Source: Nocardia wallacei
GTDB taxonomy: Bacteria; Actinomycetota; Actinomycetes; Mycobacteriales; Mycobacteriaceae
Assembly: GCF_014466955.1 (NCBI RefSeq)
Contig: NZ_AP023396.1
Location: forward strand, 7,192,001 to 7,256,000
Reading direction: 5' to 3'
Length of the DNA stretch: 64,000 bases
Below the pieces are notes generated by a model that saw only the letters and a program-made list of their open reading frames with translations, made no database searches and was not told the DNA's origin. Shown here piece by piece: positions 8,745-17,165 of the stretch. Position 1 is the stretch's first letter. Each line of letters starts with the position of its first letter. Made by a program: the position numbers and the translations under genes.

Positions 8745-10078
8745 GCGTTGGATCCTTCGGGTGTGGCGGCTGCCGCGGCCGCCGCGGCGGCGGGCAGGGC
8801 GGCGGCGATACGGGCGAATGCGTCCTCGTCGAGCGCGGCGGAGACGAACCACGTCTCGAACGCGCTGGGTGGCGCGTACACGCCGCGATCGAGCAGGGCG
8901 TGGAAGAAGGCCGGGAAGCGCCAGGTCGCGGTGGACTTGGCGGCGGCGTAGTCGGTCACCGGTTCGTCGGCGAAGAACACGCTCACCATATTGCCCGCGA
9001 ATTGCACCACGTGGGGGACGCCCGCGGCGGTCAGGGCCTCGGTGAGCAGCCCGCCGAGCCGCTGCGCGTTGCGGTCCAGCGCGGCGTACATCGCGTCGTC
9101 GGCGGCGCGCAGCGTGGCCAGCCCGGCCGCCACCGCGACCGGATTCCCCGACAGGGTGCCCGCCTGATACACCGGCCCGGTCGGGGCCAGCCGGTCCATG
9201 ATTTCGGCGCTGCCGCCGAACGCCGCGGCCGGCAGCCCACCGCTCATCACCTTGCCGAAGGTGTAGAGATCACCCGCGACGCCCTCCACGCCGTACCAAC
9301 CGGCCGGGCTCACCCGGAACCCGGTCATCACCTCGTCCATGATCAGCAGCGCGCCGTGCTCGGAGGTGAGCCGGCGCAGGCCCGCGTTGAAACCGGGCAG
9401 CGGCGCGACCGTACCCATGTTCCCGGCCGCGGCCTCGGTGATGACACCCGCGATCCGGTCCGGGAATTCGGCGAAGGCGGCGGCCACCGCGTCGAGGTCG
9501 TTGTACGGCAGCACGATGGTGTCGGCGGCCTGCGCACCGGTGACGCCCGGCGAGGTCGGCAGGCCCAGCGTCGCCACTCCGGAACCGGCGTCGGCCAGCA
9601 GCGCGTCCACGTGGCCGTGGTAGCAGCCGGAGAATTTGATGATCTTGCTGCGGCCGGTGTAACCGCGCGCCAGCCGGACCGCGCTCATGGTGGCCTCGGT
9701 GCCGGAGTTGACCAGCCGCACCCGCTGCACCGGATCGACCCGGGCGGCGATGGCCTCGGCCAGTTCGATCTCCGCCTCGGTCGGCGCGCCGAACGACAGG
9801 CCGTCGGTCGCCACCCGCCGCACCGCGTCGACCACGGCCGGGTGCGCGTGACCGAGAATCATCGGGCCCCAGGAACACACCAGGTCGACGTAGTCGTTGC
9901 CGTCGGCGTCGGTGAGGGTGCTGCCGCGCGCGGAGGCGATGAATCGCGGTGTGCCGCCGACGGATTTGAAGGCCCGCACGGGCGAGTTCACGCCGCCGGG
10001 AATGATCGCGGCGGCGCGTTCGAAGAGGCTGGCGGAGACCGGCACGGGCGTCTGGGTCGCGCGCGGAGATGAACTCAC
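8741..10078 (-). CDS. hemL: Glutamate-1-semialdehyde 2,1-aminomutase
   Basis: 445 residues from GTG 10078. A PLP class-III aminotransferase-fold enzyme that converts glutamate-1-semialdehyde into 5-aminolevulinate, the second step of the C5 heme pathway. Visible markers are [16 protein letters not shown] near the N-terminus, the [16 protein letters not shown]-aspartate strand, and the PLP lysine in [18 protein letters not shown]. The C-terminus is Ala-rich. It leads a tight run (hemL, phosphatase, TlpA-like, ccdA, resB, ccsB), so 5-ALA synthesis and cytochrome c maturation are transcribed together. Confidence 0.95.
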   Translation of the reverse strand: MSSSPRATQTPVPVSASLFERAAAIIPGGVNSPVRAFKSVGGTPRFIASARGSTLTDADGNDYVDLVCSWGPMILGHAHPAVVDAVRRVATDGLSFGAPTEAEIELAEAIAARVDPVQRVRLVNSGTEATMSAVRLARGYTGRSKIIKFSGCYHGHVDALLADAGSGVATLGLPTSPGVTGAQAADTIVLPYNDLDAVAAAFAEFPDRIAGVITEAAAGNMGTVAPLPGFNAGLRRLTSEHGALLIMDEVMTGFRVSPAGWYGVEGVAGDLYTFGKVMSGGLPAAAFGGSAEIMDRLAPTGPVYQAGTLSGNPVAVAAGLATLRAADDAMYAALDRNAQRLGGLLTEALTAAGVPHVVQFAGNMVSVFFADEPVTDYAAAKSTATWRFPAFFHALLDRGVYAPPSAFETWFVSAALDEDAFARIAAALPAAAAAAAAATPEGSNA

Positions 10079-10328
10079 GGCCTCCAGTGTCGCAGCCCCG
10101 CTCCGGACCGTCGACGACAGGGTGTAGTGGGGTGAGTCACGGCACACCACGGGCCGCCCGATACGACGACCGAGCACCCTCCTCGGGGTTTGCCCGAGAC
10201 CTGATTTTCGTCGTTATGCACCAACAAATACGCAACACGCCGGAAGAACTTTCAGGCCATATTGATCGCTGAGCGATTGCTGGTCCGTACGCTCGGGGCA
10301 CGACTCAGCCACGGCCGGGAGGGATTTC

Positions 10329-10715
10329 ATGCGTACCGTCCTGTTCAGCACAGCCCTGTTGGTCGCCGGTCTCGCCGCCGCGCTCGGCGGTGCGGGCCAG
10401 GCCGCGGCGGGCGTTCCGGTGGCCCAGCCGGACCAGGGCCGGGTCGGGTGGACCCTGTCCCACGAGGAGACCGCCGCGCTCGCCGACGGCCCGGTCCCGG
10501 CGCTGGTCACCAAGGTCGTACCGCAGAGCCGGATGGGTGCGGGGCTGCATCCGGAGACCGGGCTCTACCGCGACGACAACGGCAACATCCACGCCTCACT
10601 GCGGCAGGTGATCATGGAGGCCGCCGCGCATCCCGACGGCACCGTGACCTTCTTCGTCAACGCGCCCGGTACCCGTGGATTCCGCGTGCTGGACATCTAT
10701 CAGCGCTGGAACTGA
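10329..10715 (+). CDS. Secreted protein of unknown function
   Basis: 128 residues with a clear Sec signal peptide (LVAGLAAALGGAGQAAA, cleavage probably near residue 27). The mature part is about 100 residues without cysteines or recognised motif; it has alternating polar and hydrophobic stretches (TVTFFVNAPGTRGFRVLDIY). I do not recognise it. GGGAGG-like Shine-Dalgarno (GGGAGGGA) lies seven bases before the ATG. It is divergent from hemL across a 250-bp, relatively AT-rich intergenic region and convergent with the small gene at 10721. Confidence 0.7.
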   Translation: MRTVLFSTALLVAGLAAALGGAGQAAAGVPVAQPDQGRVGWTLSHEETAALADGPVPALVTKVVPQSRMGAGLHPETGLYRDDNGNIHASLRQVIMEAAAHPDGTVTFFVNAPGTRGFRVLDIYQRWN

Positions 10716-10720
10716 CGGCA

Positions 10721-10939
10721 CTACGACAGCGGCACGCCGAGGCAGAAGACGGCGAAGCCGGTGGTCAGCAGGCAGTTCAGCGGATCCGGCAGGACGTCGA
10801 GCAGGGACGCCGGGGCCGGTGGCGCGACCGCGGCGGATTCGAGGGGCGCGGCCGTGGCGGGGACGACGGTGGCAGCGCCGACGGCTCCCGTGGCCGCCAC
10901 TGTGAGGGCAATGCGTTTCACGAGATCTGTGCGCTTCAT
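10721..10939 (-). CDS. Small secreted protein of unknown function
   Basis: 72 residues: MKRTDLVKRIALTVAATGAV begins a signal peptide ending near ATAA, followed by a short mature part with PDPLNCLLTTGFAVFCLGVP. The two cysteines eight residues apart could form a disulfide. The gene is not recognised. An ATG three codons upstream (10948) is an alternative start. It converges with the secreted-protein gene at 10329, leaving five bases between them. Confidence 0.55.
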   Translation of the reverse strand: MKRTDLVKRIALTVAATGAVGAATVVPATAAPLESAAVAPPAPASLLDVLPDPLNCLLTTGFAVFCLGVPLS

Positions 10940-10994
10940 GCCGACCATTGTCCGCCCGCGACGGAGTTCCGCGCGGCAACTCGGCCCCGCTGAT

Positions 10995-11228
10995 TCACCG
11001 CGAGCGCGCGCACCGGGCGACGAGGTCGATGACCGCCAACCCCGCGATCGCCACCAGCAGCGCGGAAAGCCCCAGCCAGGGACCCGAATAGCGAGTGGCC
11101 TCGAAGGCGGGCTGCTCCCCTGCCGCCGCGAACACGGTCCGGTCGATCCCGTTGCGCCAGCTCGGCACCGCGGCCCCGGCACACACCACGAGCAACACCA
11201 AATCGACGACGATCCACACCCGCCGCAT
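10995..11228 (-). CDS. Small two-helix membrane protein
   Basis: 77 residues with two membrane helices (VWIVVDLVLLVVCAGAAVP and LGLSALLVAIAGLAVIDLVA) joined by an extracytoplasmic loop of about 30 residues. The start is ATG 11228, behind GAGGGCACTGTG. Function unknown. It lies between other small membrane proteins and is read in the same direction. Confidence 0.6.
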   Translation of the reverse strand: MRRVWIVVDLVLLVVCAGAAVPSWRNGIDRTVFAAAGEQPAFEATRYSGPWLGLSALLVAIAGLAVIDLVARCARSR

Positions 11229-11286
11229 CACAGTGCCCTCCTCGCATTCGCTGTCGAACTCGATTACGGCCGTAACACCGGGAGTT

Positions 11287-11844
11287 TCACCCGGGCTGCT
11301 CGGTGTCCCCGGATTCTGCGCCCTGGTCCGGTTCCGGAGTGGCATGGGCTTTCGCCACCGCGGCGGTGAGTTCCGCGCGCAGGCGGCGATGGTCGCGGGC
11401 CCATGCCTGCACCAGGCCGCCGTCGTCCAGTTTCAGGCCGATGCCTTTGCGGCGGCGCGGCACGCCGGTCAGTTCGCCGAGCGCGCGGGCCGACTGCCAG
11501 TCCCCGTCGTCCCCGGACTCGTCACCCCAGTCCTTGTCGTCCCAGGACTCGTCGTCGGGTTCGGGCAGCACCTCGGCGATGCGGCGCAGCGGGAGGGTTT
11601 CGGTGCCCTCGCGCAGGGCGGCGTCGGTGAGTTCGACGCTGACGTGCCGACGGCCCGCCACCACCTGCAACCACGCGAACCCGGCCAGCAGCGCGGCGCA
11701 GAAGGCCAGCCCGAACCAGTGCGCGCGCGACCCCAGCCCGATCTCCAGCAACAGGATGATCAGGCACAGTATCGGTCCGTAGGCGATCGTGCGCCAGCGA
11801 GCGCCGGGCTCCGCGAACAGCACCGTGGGCGCGGTCTCGTTCAT
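11287..11844 (-). CDS. Membrane protein with acidic linker, resembles DUF3093-type
   Basis: 185 residues: two adjacent membrane helices near residues 22-62 (IAYGPILCLIILLLEIGLG, FGLAFCAALLAGFAWLQVV), then a PH-like beta-rich stretch with HVSVELTDAALREGTETLPL, and an Asp/Trp-rich linker (WDDKDWGDESGDDGDW) before a conserved LDDGGLVQAWARDHRRL. The architecture resembles DUF3093-like proteins, but I assign it only by layout. It starts ten bases after the 39-residue membrane protein and likely shares its transcript. Confidence 0.6.
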   Translation of the reverse strand: MNETAPTVLFAEPGARWRTIAYGPILCLIILLLEIGLGSRAHWFGLAFCAALLAGFAWLQVVAGRRHVSVELTDAALREGTETLPLRRIAEVLPEPDDESWDDKDWGDESGDDGDWQSARALGELTGVPRRRKGIGLKLDDGGLVQAWARDHRRLRAELTAAVAKAHATPEPDQGAESGDTEQPG

Positions 11845-11854
11845 GCGGGGAGAA

Positions 11855-11974
11855 TCAGCCGACTGCTCCCGGGAGCAGCAGCACGGCGAGGGTGAGCAGA
11901 CCGAACAGGATCAACAGGCTCAGCACCAGTACATCTCGCCGAAGGCTCTGCGGCTGCTGAATCACCACTCGCAT
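11855..11974 (-). CDS. 39-residue single-pass membrane protein
   Basis: A very short gene starting at ATG 11974 with an excellent Shine-Dalgarno (GGAGG, five bases before the start). The peptide has a basic N-terminus (MRVVIQQPQSLRRD) and one membrane helix (VLVLSLLILFGLLTLAVLLL) ending in PGAVG. Its place, between the hemB-adjacent membrane gene and the DUF3093-like gene on the same strand, resembles small transmembrane proteins after hemB in mycobacteria. Function unknown. Confidence 0.65.
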   Translation of the reverse strand: MRVVIQQPQSLRRDVLVLSLLILFGLLTLAVLLLPGAVG

Positions 11975-12114
11975 CAATGCCTCCGCTCCACCGGAGCGCA
12001 TCGCGTAACGCGATCCCGAGAACAACGCCCGAGCAACGACATCCGGTTCCCAAATCCTCTGTGACAGCCCTCACGATACATCCTGGCCCGTCGGTGACAA
12101 ATTCCGCGTATCTT

Positions 12115-12633
12115 CTATCGGCCGCCGAGCCGGAAGATGGCATCGGATTCGCTTCTGCGGCAAAGGAACAGCGCACCGCCCGCGAGCACCGCCTGCAGAA
12201 TGGCCGCGGCCCCCGCGAGCAGCGGGACCACCCCGCCGACCGCGCCGAGCCCGATCATCGCCCCGACCGCGCCGAACACCAGCACCACGGTCGCGATATC
12301 CAGCAGCGTGCGCGCCCACAGCTTCCCGCGGCCCAGCTGGTGCACGATCGCCAGCGCGCCGATCGCGAACGCCAGGCCGAACACCACGATCAGCACCTGC
12401 ATCACCGACACGATCAACTCGACCTGCGCCAACGTGGCCTGCGGCTGCTGTTCGCGCACCTGGTCGAACAGCTCCCGGGCCAGGTCGTCTCGGCCGGTGA
12501 ACCGGTCCAGCGCGCTCGCGACCAATCGCGCGACACCGAGCGCGATCACGGCCCACCACAGCTGACAGGCGGTACGGACATCCGTCGGCGCCGGTACGGG
12601 CCCCGGGTGTCCCGGCGGACTCCACTGATTCAC
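12115..12633 (-). CDS. Membrane protein following hemB (Rv0513-like)
   Basis: 172 residues with four predicted membrane helices. The start is GTG 12633, overlapping the hemB stop as GTGA, in preference to an ATG 30 bases upstream inside hemB. A Pro-rich N-terminus ([13 protein letters not shown]) precedes the first helix. The length and position right after hemB match the M. tuberculosis transmembrane gene Rv0513 as I recall it. Function unknown; coupling to hemB suggests a membrane role related to tetrapyrroles, which is inference. Confidence 0.75.
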   Translation of the reverse strand: MNQWSPPGHPGPVPAPTDVRTACQLWWAVIALGVARLVASALDRFTGRDDLARELFDQVREQQPQATLAQVELIVSVMQVLIVVFGLAFAIGALAIVHQLGRGKLWARTLLDIATVVLVFGAVGAMIGLGAVGGVVPLLAGAAAILQAVLAGGALFLCRRSESDAIFRLGGR

Positions 12634-13607
12634 GACAGCCAGTGTGCGGCCTCGGTCGCCCAATAGGTGAGCACGAAATCCGCGCCCGCCCGGCGGATAC
12701 CCAGCAACGACTCCAGCACGGCGGCGCGGCGGTCGATCCAGCCGCGCTCGGCGGCGGCGGTGATCATCGCGTACTCGCCGGAGATCTGGTAGGCGGCCAC
12801 CGGCACGGTCGAGCGATCGGCGACCTCGCGCAGGATGTCCAGGTAGGACATGGCGGGCTTGACCATCACGATGTCGGCGCCCTCGGCCAGGTCCAGCTCC
12901 AGCTCGCGGATCGATTCGCGGCGGTTGGCCGGGTCCTGCTGGTAGGTGCGGCGATCGCCCTGCAGCGAGGAAGCCACGGCCTCGCGGAACGGGCCGTAGA
13001 ACGCCGAGGAGTACTTGGCGGCGTAGGCCAGGATGCCGGTGTCGGTGCGGCCCGCGGCGTCGAGCCCGGCGCGGATGGCGCCCACCTGGCCGTCCATCAT
13101 GCCGCTGGTGCCGAGCAGGTCGGCGCCCGCCTCGGCCTGCGCGAGCGCCATGTCGACATAGCGGGTGAGGGTGGCATCGTTGTCGACGGCGCCGTCGGCG
13201 GACAGCACGCCGCAGTGGCCGTGGTCGGTGAACTCGTCCAGGCAGGTGTCGGCCATGACGACCGTCGCGTCGCCGACCTCCTCGGCCAGAGCGCGCAGGC
13301 CGCGGTTGAGGATGCCCTCGGGCGCGCTCGCCTGGCTGCCGGACGGGTCCTTGTCCTCCGGGCGGGGCACGCCGAACAGCATCAGCCCGCCGACACCCGC
13401 CGCGACGGCCTCGACGGCCGCCTTCCGCAGGGAATCCATCGAATGCTGGTACACGCCGGGCATCGAGCCGATCTCGCGCGGCTCCGAGAGGCCGTCGGCG
13501 ACGAACATCGGCAGCACCAGATGCCTTGGCGCCAAGGTGGTTTCGGCTACGAGACGGCGCAGGGCAGGGGTCCGCCGCAACCGCCGCGGGCGGTCCATTC
13601 CGGTCAT
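12630..13607 (-). CDS. hemB: Delta-aminolevulinic acid dehydratase (porphobilinogen synthase)
   Basis: 325 residues from ATG 13607. Condenses two 5-ALA into porphobilinogen. The Schiff-base lysine is in [11 protein letters not shown] and the second active-site region is YQISGEYAM. The metal loop reads [14 protein letters not shown]: Cys, Asp, Cys rather than the three Cys of classical zinc enzymes or the Ala/Asp set of magnesium enzymes, so metal preference is uncertain. It is separated from the rex-hemACD operon by a small inserted gene and overlaps the next membrane gene by four bases. Confidence 0.95.
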   Translation of the reverse strand: MTGMDRPRRLRRTPALRRLVAETTLAPRHLVLPMFVADGLSEPREIGSMPGVYQHSMDSLRKAAVEAVAAGVGGLMLFGVPRPEDKDPSGSQASAPEGILNRGLRALAEEVGDATVVMADTCLDEFTDHGHCGVLSADGAVDNDATLTRYVDMALAQAEAGADLLGTSGMMDGQVGAIRAGLDAAGRTDTGILAYAAKYSSAFYGPFREAVASSLQGDRRTYQQDPANRRESIRELELDLAEGADIVMVKPAMSYLDILREVADRSTVPVAAYQISGEYAMITAAAERGWIDRRAAVLESLLGIRRAGADFVLTYWATEAAHWLS

Positions 13608-13741
13608 GAATCGCACGATACGCCCCGCTCCGGCGCCGGTCGCGAGCGCCTCCGGCACCGGCGTGCGGGCGATTTCGCCGTCGAGAGGCGGGCGTGAAAA
13701 CCCTTGCGGTGCGCCGTTTTTGTCGGTGGGTCGGGGTAGAA

Positions 13742-13757
13742 TCGAAGATGTGTTCGA
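13742..13757. promoter_or_regulatory. LexA (SOS) box-like palindrome
   Basis: TCGAAGATGTGTTCGA matches the actinobacterial SOS consensus TCGAAC-N4-GTTCGA at eleven of twelve defined positions. A -10-like TAGAAT (13737-13742) overlaps its left edge, so LexA binding would block the promoter. It lies 42 bases before the GTG of the small gene at 13799. LexA binding is inferred. Confidence 0.6.
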
Positions 13758-13798
13758 AGAGACTCGATCAGGGTCTCCGATGGCGAGGGGAGGATCTC

Positions 13799-14071
13799 GT
13801 GCCCGCTACCGCACCGACGATCATCGACAGGCCCTATGTCCCGCTGGTGAAGCGGCGTCTGCCGCCGGGCCGCCCGCGGTCCTGGTATGTCACCCACAAT
13901 CGCCGGCTGAAGGCACTGCGCCTGTCCATCGCCCTGCTCGACTCCGGCATCTACCGCGCCAGCCTGGCCGACAACGAAACCATCCGCCGCACAGCCCAAC
14001 TCATCGGCCTCCACCCACCCTCGGACAAAACCTGCCGCCTCGTCCGAGACCTCATGCGCGCCCGCCGCTGA
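13799..14071 (+). CDS. Small basic protein of unknown function, possibly SOS-controlled
   Basis: 90 residues from GTG 13799 ([20 protein letters not shown]), chosen because GAGGGGAGG sits six bases upstream; an in-frame ATG at 13694 would run through the LexA-like box. It is rich in Arg/Lys and has a likely helical middle ([19 protein letters not shown]) and [15 protein letters not shown] at the end. No family recognised. It sits alone between hemB and hemD, flanked by a LexA-like operator and a terminator-like hairpin, so it is a self-contained transcription unit inserted into the heme region. Confidence 0.65.
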   Translation: MPATAPTIIDRPYVPLVKRRLPPGRPRSWYVTHNRRLKALRLSIALLDSGIYRASLADNETIRRTAQLIGLHPPSDKTCRLVRDLMRARR

Positions 14072-14092
14072 CCCGGCGAAAAGCACGCCGGG
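14072..14092 (+). terminator. Hairpin right after the small SOS-type gene
   Basis: CCCGGCG (14072-14078) pairs perfectly with CGCCGGG (14086-14092) around a seven-base loop, beginning at the base after the stop codon. No T-run follows, so it is a GC-rich actinobacterial-style terminator or mRNA 3'-end stabiliser. Confidence 0.5.
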
Positions 14093-14395
14093 ATGGAAGG
14101 GTGCGCCACACGCTGGTGTACCCGGATGAGGCGGCGGTGCGCCACATCCCGGTACGTATCCGCGTGACGGTGACGCACCACGGGGGCGTGGTGGTCCCGT
14201 GGTCAGCGCACGTCTTTCCGGCATGCGTTGGCCGGTATCGCGCGAGGTCCCGGTCAAAGCGCGCCGGGCGGGGTTGGTACACGGCCACCCGTGGTGCGTC
14301 GCTCGATGTGGTTTGCCGTAGGCCATTGGTGTACGTAGGCCGTTGGTGTACGTAGGCCGTTGGTGTGCCGGTGCCGGGGTGGCACCGGCGCGCGG
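14093..14395. other. Intergenic stretch, no gene seen
   Basis: About 300 bases between the small gene at 13799 and the end of hemD. GGTGCGCCAC occurs twice (near 14100 and 14138), and the right end holds a 17-bp tandem repeat. No open frame here has plausible coding character or a ribosome binding site. It may be the remains of an insertion. Confidence 0.5.
14318..14367. repeat. 17-bp tandem repeat, three units
   Basis: GTAGGCCGTTGGTGTAC is repeated head to tail at 14318-14334 (one A/G difference), 14335-14351 and 14352-14367 (last unit one base short). It ends 29 bases before the hemD stop, again just downstream of a minus-strand gene. Confidence 0.9.
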
Positions 14396-15958
14396 TCAGC
14401 GGCTGCGGCGGCTCTTTTTGCGGGGTGGGGGGAGGAGGCCCTCGGCGCGGAGGTGGGCGGCGTGTTCGGCGAGGGCGTCCACCAGGGGGCCGACTTGGGC
14501 TACCTCTGGCTGGACGTCTACGCGGAGGCCGAATTCGATGGCTGTTTCGGCGGTCTTGGGGCCGATGCAGGCGACGATGGTACGGGCGTGGGGCTTGCCG
14601 GCGATGCCGACCAGGTTCCGCACCGTCGAGGAGGAGGTGAACAGCACGGCGTCGAAACCACCGGTCTTGATCATCTCGCGGGTCTCGGCCGGAGGCGGCG
14701 AGGCACGCACCGTCCGGTACGCGGTCACGTCGTCGATCTCCCAGCCGCGGTCGCGCAGACCCTCGGCCAGAGTTTCGGTGGCGATGTCCGCACGCGGCAA
14801 CAACACTCGGTTGACCGGATCGAAAACGTCGTCGTAGGGCGGGAAGTCGGCGAGCAGGCCCTCGGAGGACTGCTCACCGCTGGGCACCAGCTCCGGGTTG
14901 ATGCCGAAGGAGCGCACCTTGTCCGCGGTGGCCTCGCCGACGCAGGCGATCTTCACACCCGAGAAGGCGCGGGCGTCCAGGCCGAATTCGCCGAACTTCT
15001 CCCACACCGCGCGCACCGCGTTGGTGGAGGTGAAGACCACCCACTGGTAGCGGCCGTCGACCAGACCCTTGACCGCGCGCTCCATCTGCGCCGGGCTGCG
15101 CGGCGGCTCGACGGCGATGGTCGGCACCTCCATGGGGATGGCGCCGTGCATGACGAGCTTCTCGCTCATCTCACCGGCCTGTTCCTTGGTGCGCGGCACG
15201 AGCACCGTCCAGCCGTACAGCGCCCGCGACTCCCACCACGACATCTTGGCGCGCTTCTCGACCTCCTTGCCGACCGTGACCACCAGCGGCCCGACCAGCT
15301 CGGAGGCCGCGGAGTTCAGCGTGGCCAGCGTCGCCTCGATGGTGCGCTGCTGGCGCGTGGTGCCGCGCACGGTGACCGCGACCGGAGTCTGCGGGGCCAT
15401 GCCGTGCTCGACGAGCGCGCTCGCCGTCTCGGCCAGGTGGCCGGAGGTGGCGTGCAGCACCAGCGGCCCGGGCGCGCCCGCGACGGCCGCCCAGTCCACC
15501 TCGCCGCGCACGTCCACCTCGGTGTGGGTGGAGCCCAGCGCGATACCGGCGTAGGAGGGAACGGTGGTGCCCGACGGCAGTCCGGGCAGCACCTCGAACA
15601 TCACATGCGAGCGGGTAACGGCATTGACCTCGGCGATCACCGAATCGGTGGTCAGCGGATCGCCGGAGACCAGCCGCACCACGTCGTGGCCGTTGCGCGC
15701 CTCGGCGATCAGCGTCTTGGCGACCTCGGCCGGCTCGCCGAGCGCCGGGCGCACGTCGACCGCGGGCTCGCCGTCGGGGCCGGGCTCCACCACGGTCCCG
15801 ACCAGGGCCGACACGCCCTTGTCGACGTCGGGGTCGGTGAAGGCCAGCGTCGCGCGCCCGAGCACCTCGCGGGCCCGCACGGTGAGCAGCGCCGGGTCGC
15901 CGGGGCCCGAACCCACGAACAGGATCCGGCCCGGGTGCTTCTTCGTGGCTCGACTCAT
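14396..15958 (-). CDS. hemD: Fused uroporphyrinogen-III methyltransferase-like / uroporphyrinogen-III synthase
   Basis: 520 residues. Residues about 1-250 form an SAM-binding precorrin-methylase-type domain (ILFVGSGPGDPALLTVRARE near the start, VRLVSGDPLTTDSVIAEV near 95). The remainder is uroporphyrinogen-III synthase (VLVPRTKEQAGEMSEKL, FTSTNAVRAVWEKF, ACVGEATADKVRSFG), which cyclises hydroxymethylbilane. In the methylase half the usual GGDP core reads SGDP and the following sequence is divergent, so its methylation activity may be weak or altered. The fusion is standard for actinobacteria. It follows hemC by 73 bases. A Lys/Arg-rich tail ends the protein. Confidence 0.92.
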   Translation of the reverse strand: MSRATKKHPGRILFVGSGPGDPALLTVRAREVLGRATLAFTDPDVDKGVSALVGTVVEPGPDGEPAVDVRPALGEPAEVAKTLIAEARNGHDVVRLVSGDPLTTDSVIAEVNAVTRSHVMFEVLPGLPSGTTVPSYAGIALGSTHTEVDVRGEVDWAAVAGAPGPLVLHATSGHLAETASALVEHGMAPQTPVAVTVRGTTRQQRTIEATLATLNSAASELVGPLVVTVGKEVEKRAKMSWWESRALYGWTVLVPRTKEQAGEMSEKLVMHGAIPMEVPTIAVEPPRSPAQMERAVKGLVDGRYQWVVFTSTNAVRAVWEKFGEFGLDARAFSGVKIACVGEATADKVRSFGINPELVPSGEQSSEGLLADFPPYDDVFDPVNRVLLPRADIATETLAEGLRDRGWEIDDVTAYRTVRASPPPAETREMIKTGGFDAVLFTSSSTVRNLVGIAGKPHARTIVACIGPKTAETAIEFGLRVDVQPEVAQVGPLVDALAEHAAHLRAEGLLPPPRKKSRRSR

Positions 15959-16031
15959 GCCCGCACCTCGCTGGCGCTCGGTGCCGGCATGCCCGAAGGC
16001 GTCGCGCTGATCATTCGCTCGCTGCGCTCGC

Positions 16032-17165
16032 TCATTGGTTGTTCTCCATTGGGCTGGGATTACTGAGGTCTGAAGAGGCGCTGTCGGCGCTCTGTTCGAT
16101 GCGGCGTCCGCCGGGCCCTGCGTGGTTACGCAGGCTGCCTCCTTCGGGCCCGTCGCTACCGCCGAGCAAGTCGCGTGCCCCCAGCTCCAAGAGTTCACGC
16201 GCCAACGAACGGCCCAGCTGCTCGGCCTGTGCGAGCGAGCCGACCGCGGAGGCCCGGATGACGTCCGAGCCATCAATGGCCGCCGCGCATCCGCGCAGCG
16301 ACAGTTCCTCGAACACCCGGCCGTCGTCGTCGATCGACTCCACCACCTCGGCCAGCGCGCCGACCGGCGCGGTACAGCCGGCCTCGAGCTCGGCGAGCAG
16401 CGACCGCTCGGCGAGCACCGCGGCCCGGGCGGCGGCATCGTCCAGATCCGACAGGATGGTCACGAGTTCGGAGTCTTCGACGCGGCATTCCACCGCCAGC
16501 GCGCCCTGGGCGGGAGCGGGCAGCATCTGCACCGGCTCCAGCGCCTCGGTCACCTCGTCGAGGCGGCCGACGCGGGCGAGTCCGGCGCGGGCCAGGATCA
16601 CGGCGTCGAGTTCGCCGTCGGCGACCTTGCGCATTCTGGTGTCGATATTGCCGCGCAGCGGCAGCACCTCCAGCCCGAGGCCGAGCGCGCGCAACTGCGC
16701 GACCCGGCGCGGTGCGGAGGTGCCGACCTTCGCGCCCGGCGGCAGCGCGCCGAGCACCAGGCCGTCGCGGGCGACCACCGCGTCACGCGGGTCCTCCCGG
16801 GCCGGGATCGCGGCGATGACGAACCGGGGGTCGGGCGCGGTGGGCAGATCCTTGTACGAGTGCACCGCGATGTCGACGCTGCCGGCGGCCAGTTCGTCGC
16901 GCAGCGCGGTGGTGAACACCCCGACGCCGATCTTCTCCACCGGATCGGACGATTTGTCGCCGGCCGTCTTCACGACGACGAGTTCGGCGTACTGCCCGGC
17001 GGCGATCAGCGCATCGCGGACGGTACCGGCCTGGGTGAGAGCCAGGTGGCTGCCGCGAGTCCCGATGCGCCACGGCGCCACGGCCGTGCCTCGTGTGGTC
17101 ATATCGTGCTCCTGCAGCGCTGCGTCGGTCACGATTTCCCCGGTCATGGTCGTAGTTTCGGTCAC
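16032..17165 (-). CDS. hemC: Hydroxymethylbilane synthase (porphobilinogen deaminase)
   Basis: 377 residues from GTG 17165, which overlaps the hemA stop as GTGA. It polymerises four porphobilinogens. Family markers: [38 protein letters not shown], and the cysteine that carries the dipyrromethane cofactor in [12 protein letters not shown]. It is longer than the usual 310 residues: about 30 extra N-terminal residues and a Ser/Asp-rich tail of about 40. An internal ATG (MTTRGTAV) could give a shorter, more conventional protein. Confidence 0.95.
   Translation of the reverse strand: MTETTTMTGEIVTDAALQEHDMTTRGTAVAPWRIGTRGSHLALTQAGTVRDALIAAGQYAELVVVKTAGDKSSDPVEKIGVGVFTTALRDELAAGSVDIAVHSYKDLPTAPDPRFVIAAIPAREDPRDAVVARDGLVLGALPPGAKVGTSAPRRVAQLRALGLGLEVLPLRGNIDTRMRKVADGELDAVILARAGLARVGRLDEVTEALEPVQMLPAPAQGALAVECRVEDSELVTILSDLDDAAARAAVLAERSLLAELEAGCTAPVGALAEVVESIDDDGRVFEELSLRGCAAAIDGSDVIRASAVGSLAQAEQLGRSLARELLELGARDLLGGSDGPEGGSLRNHAGPGGRRIEQSADSASSDLSNPSPMENNQ

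Noticed and set aside
14396..16438. hemD starting far upstream inside hemC
   Set aside because: That extension is out-of-frame hemC sequence. ATG 15958 begins the recognisable methylase domain.
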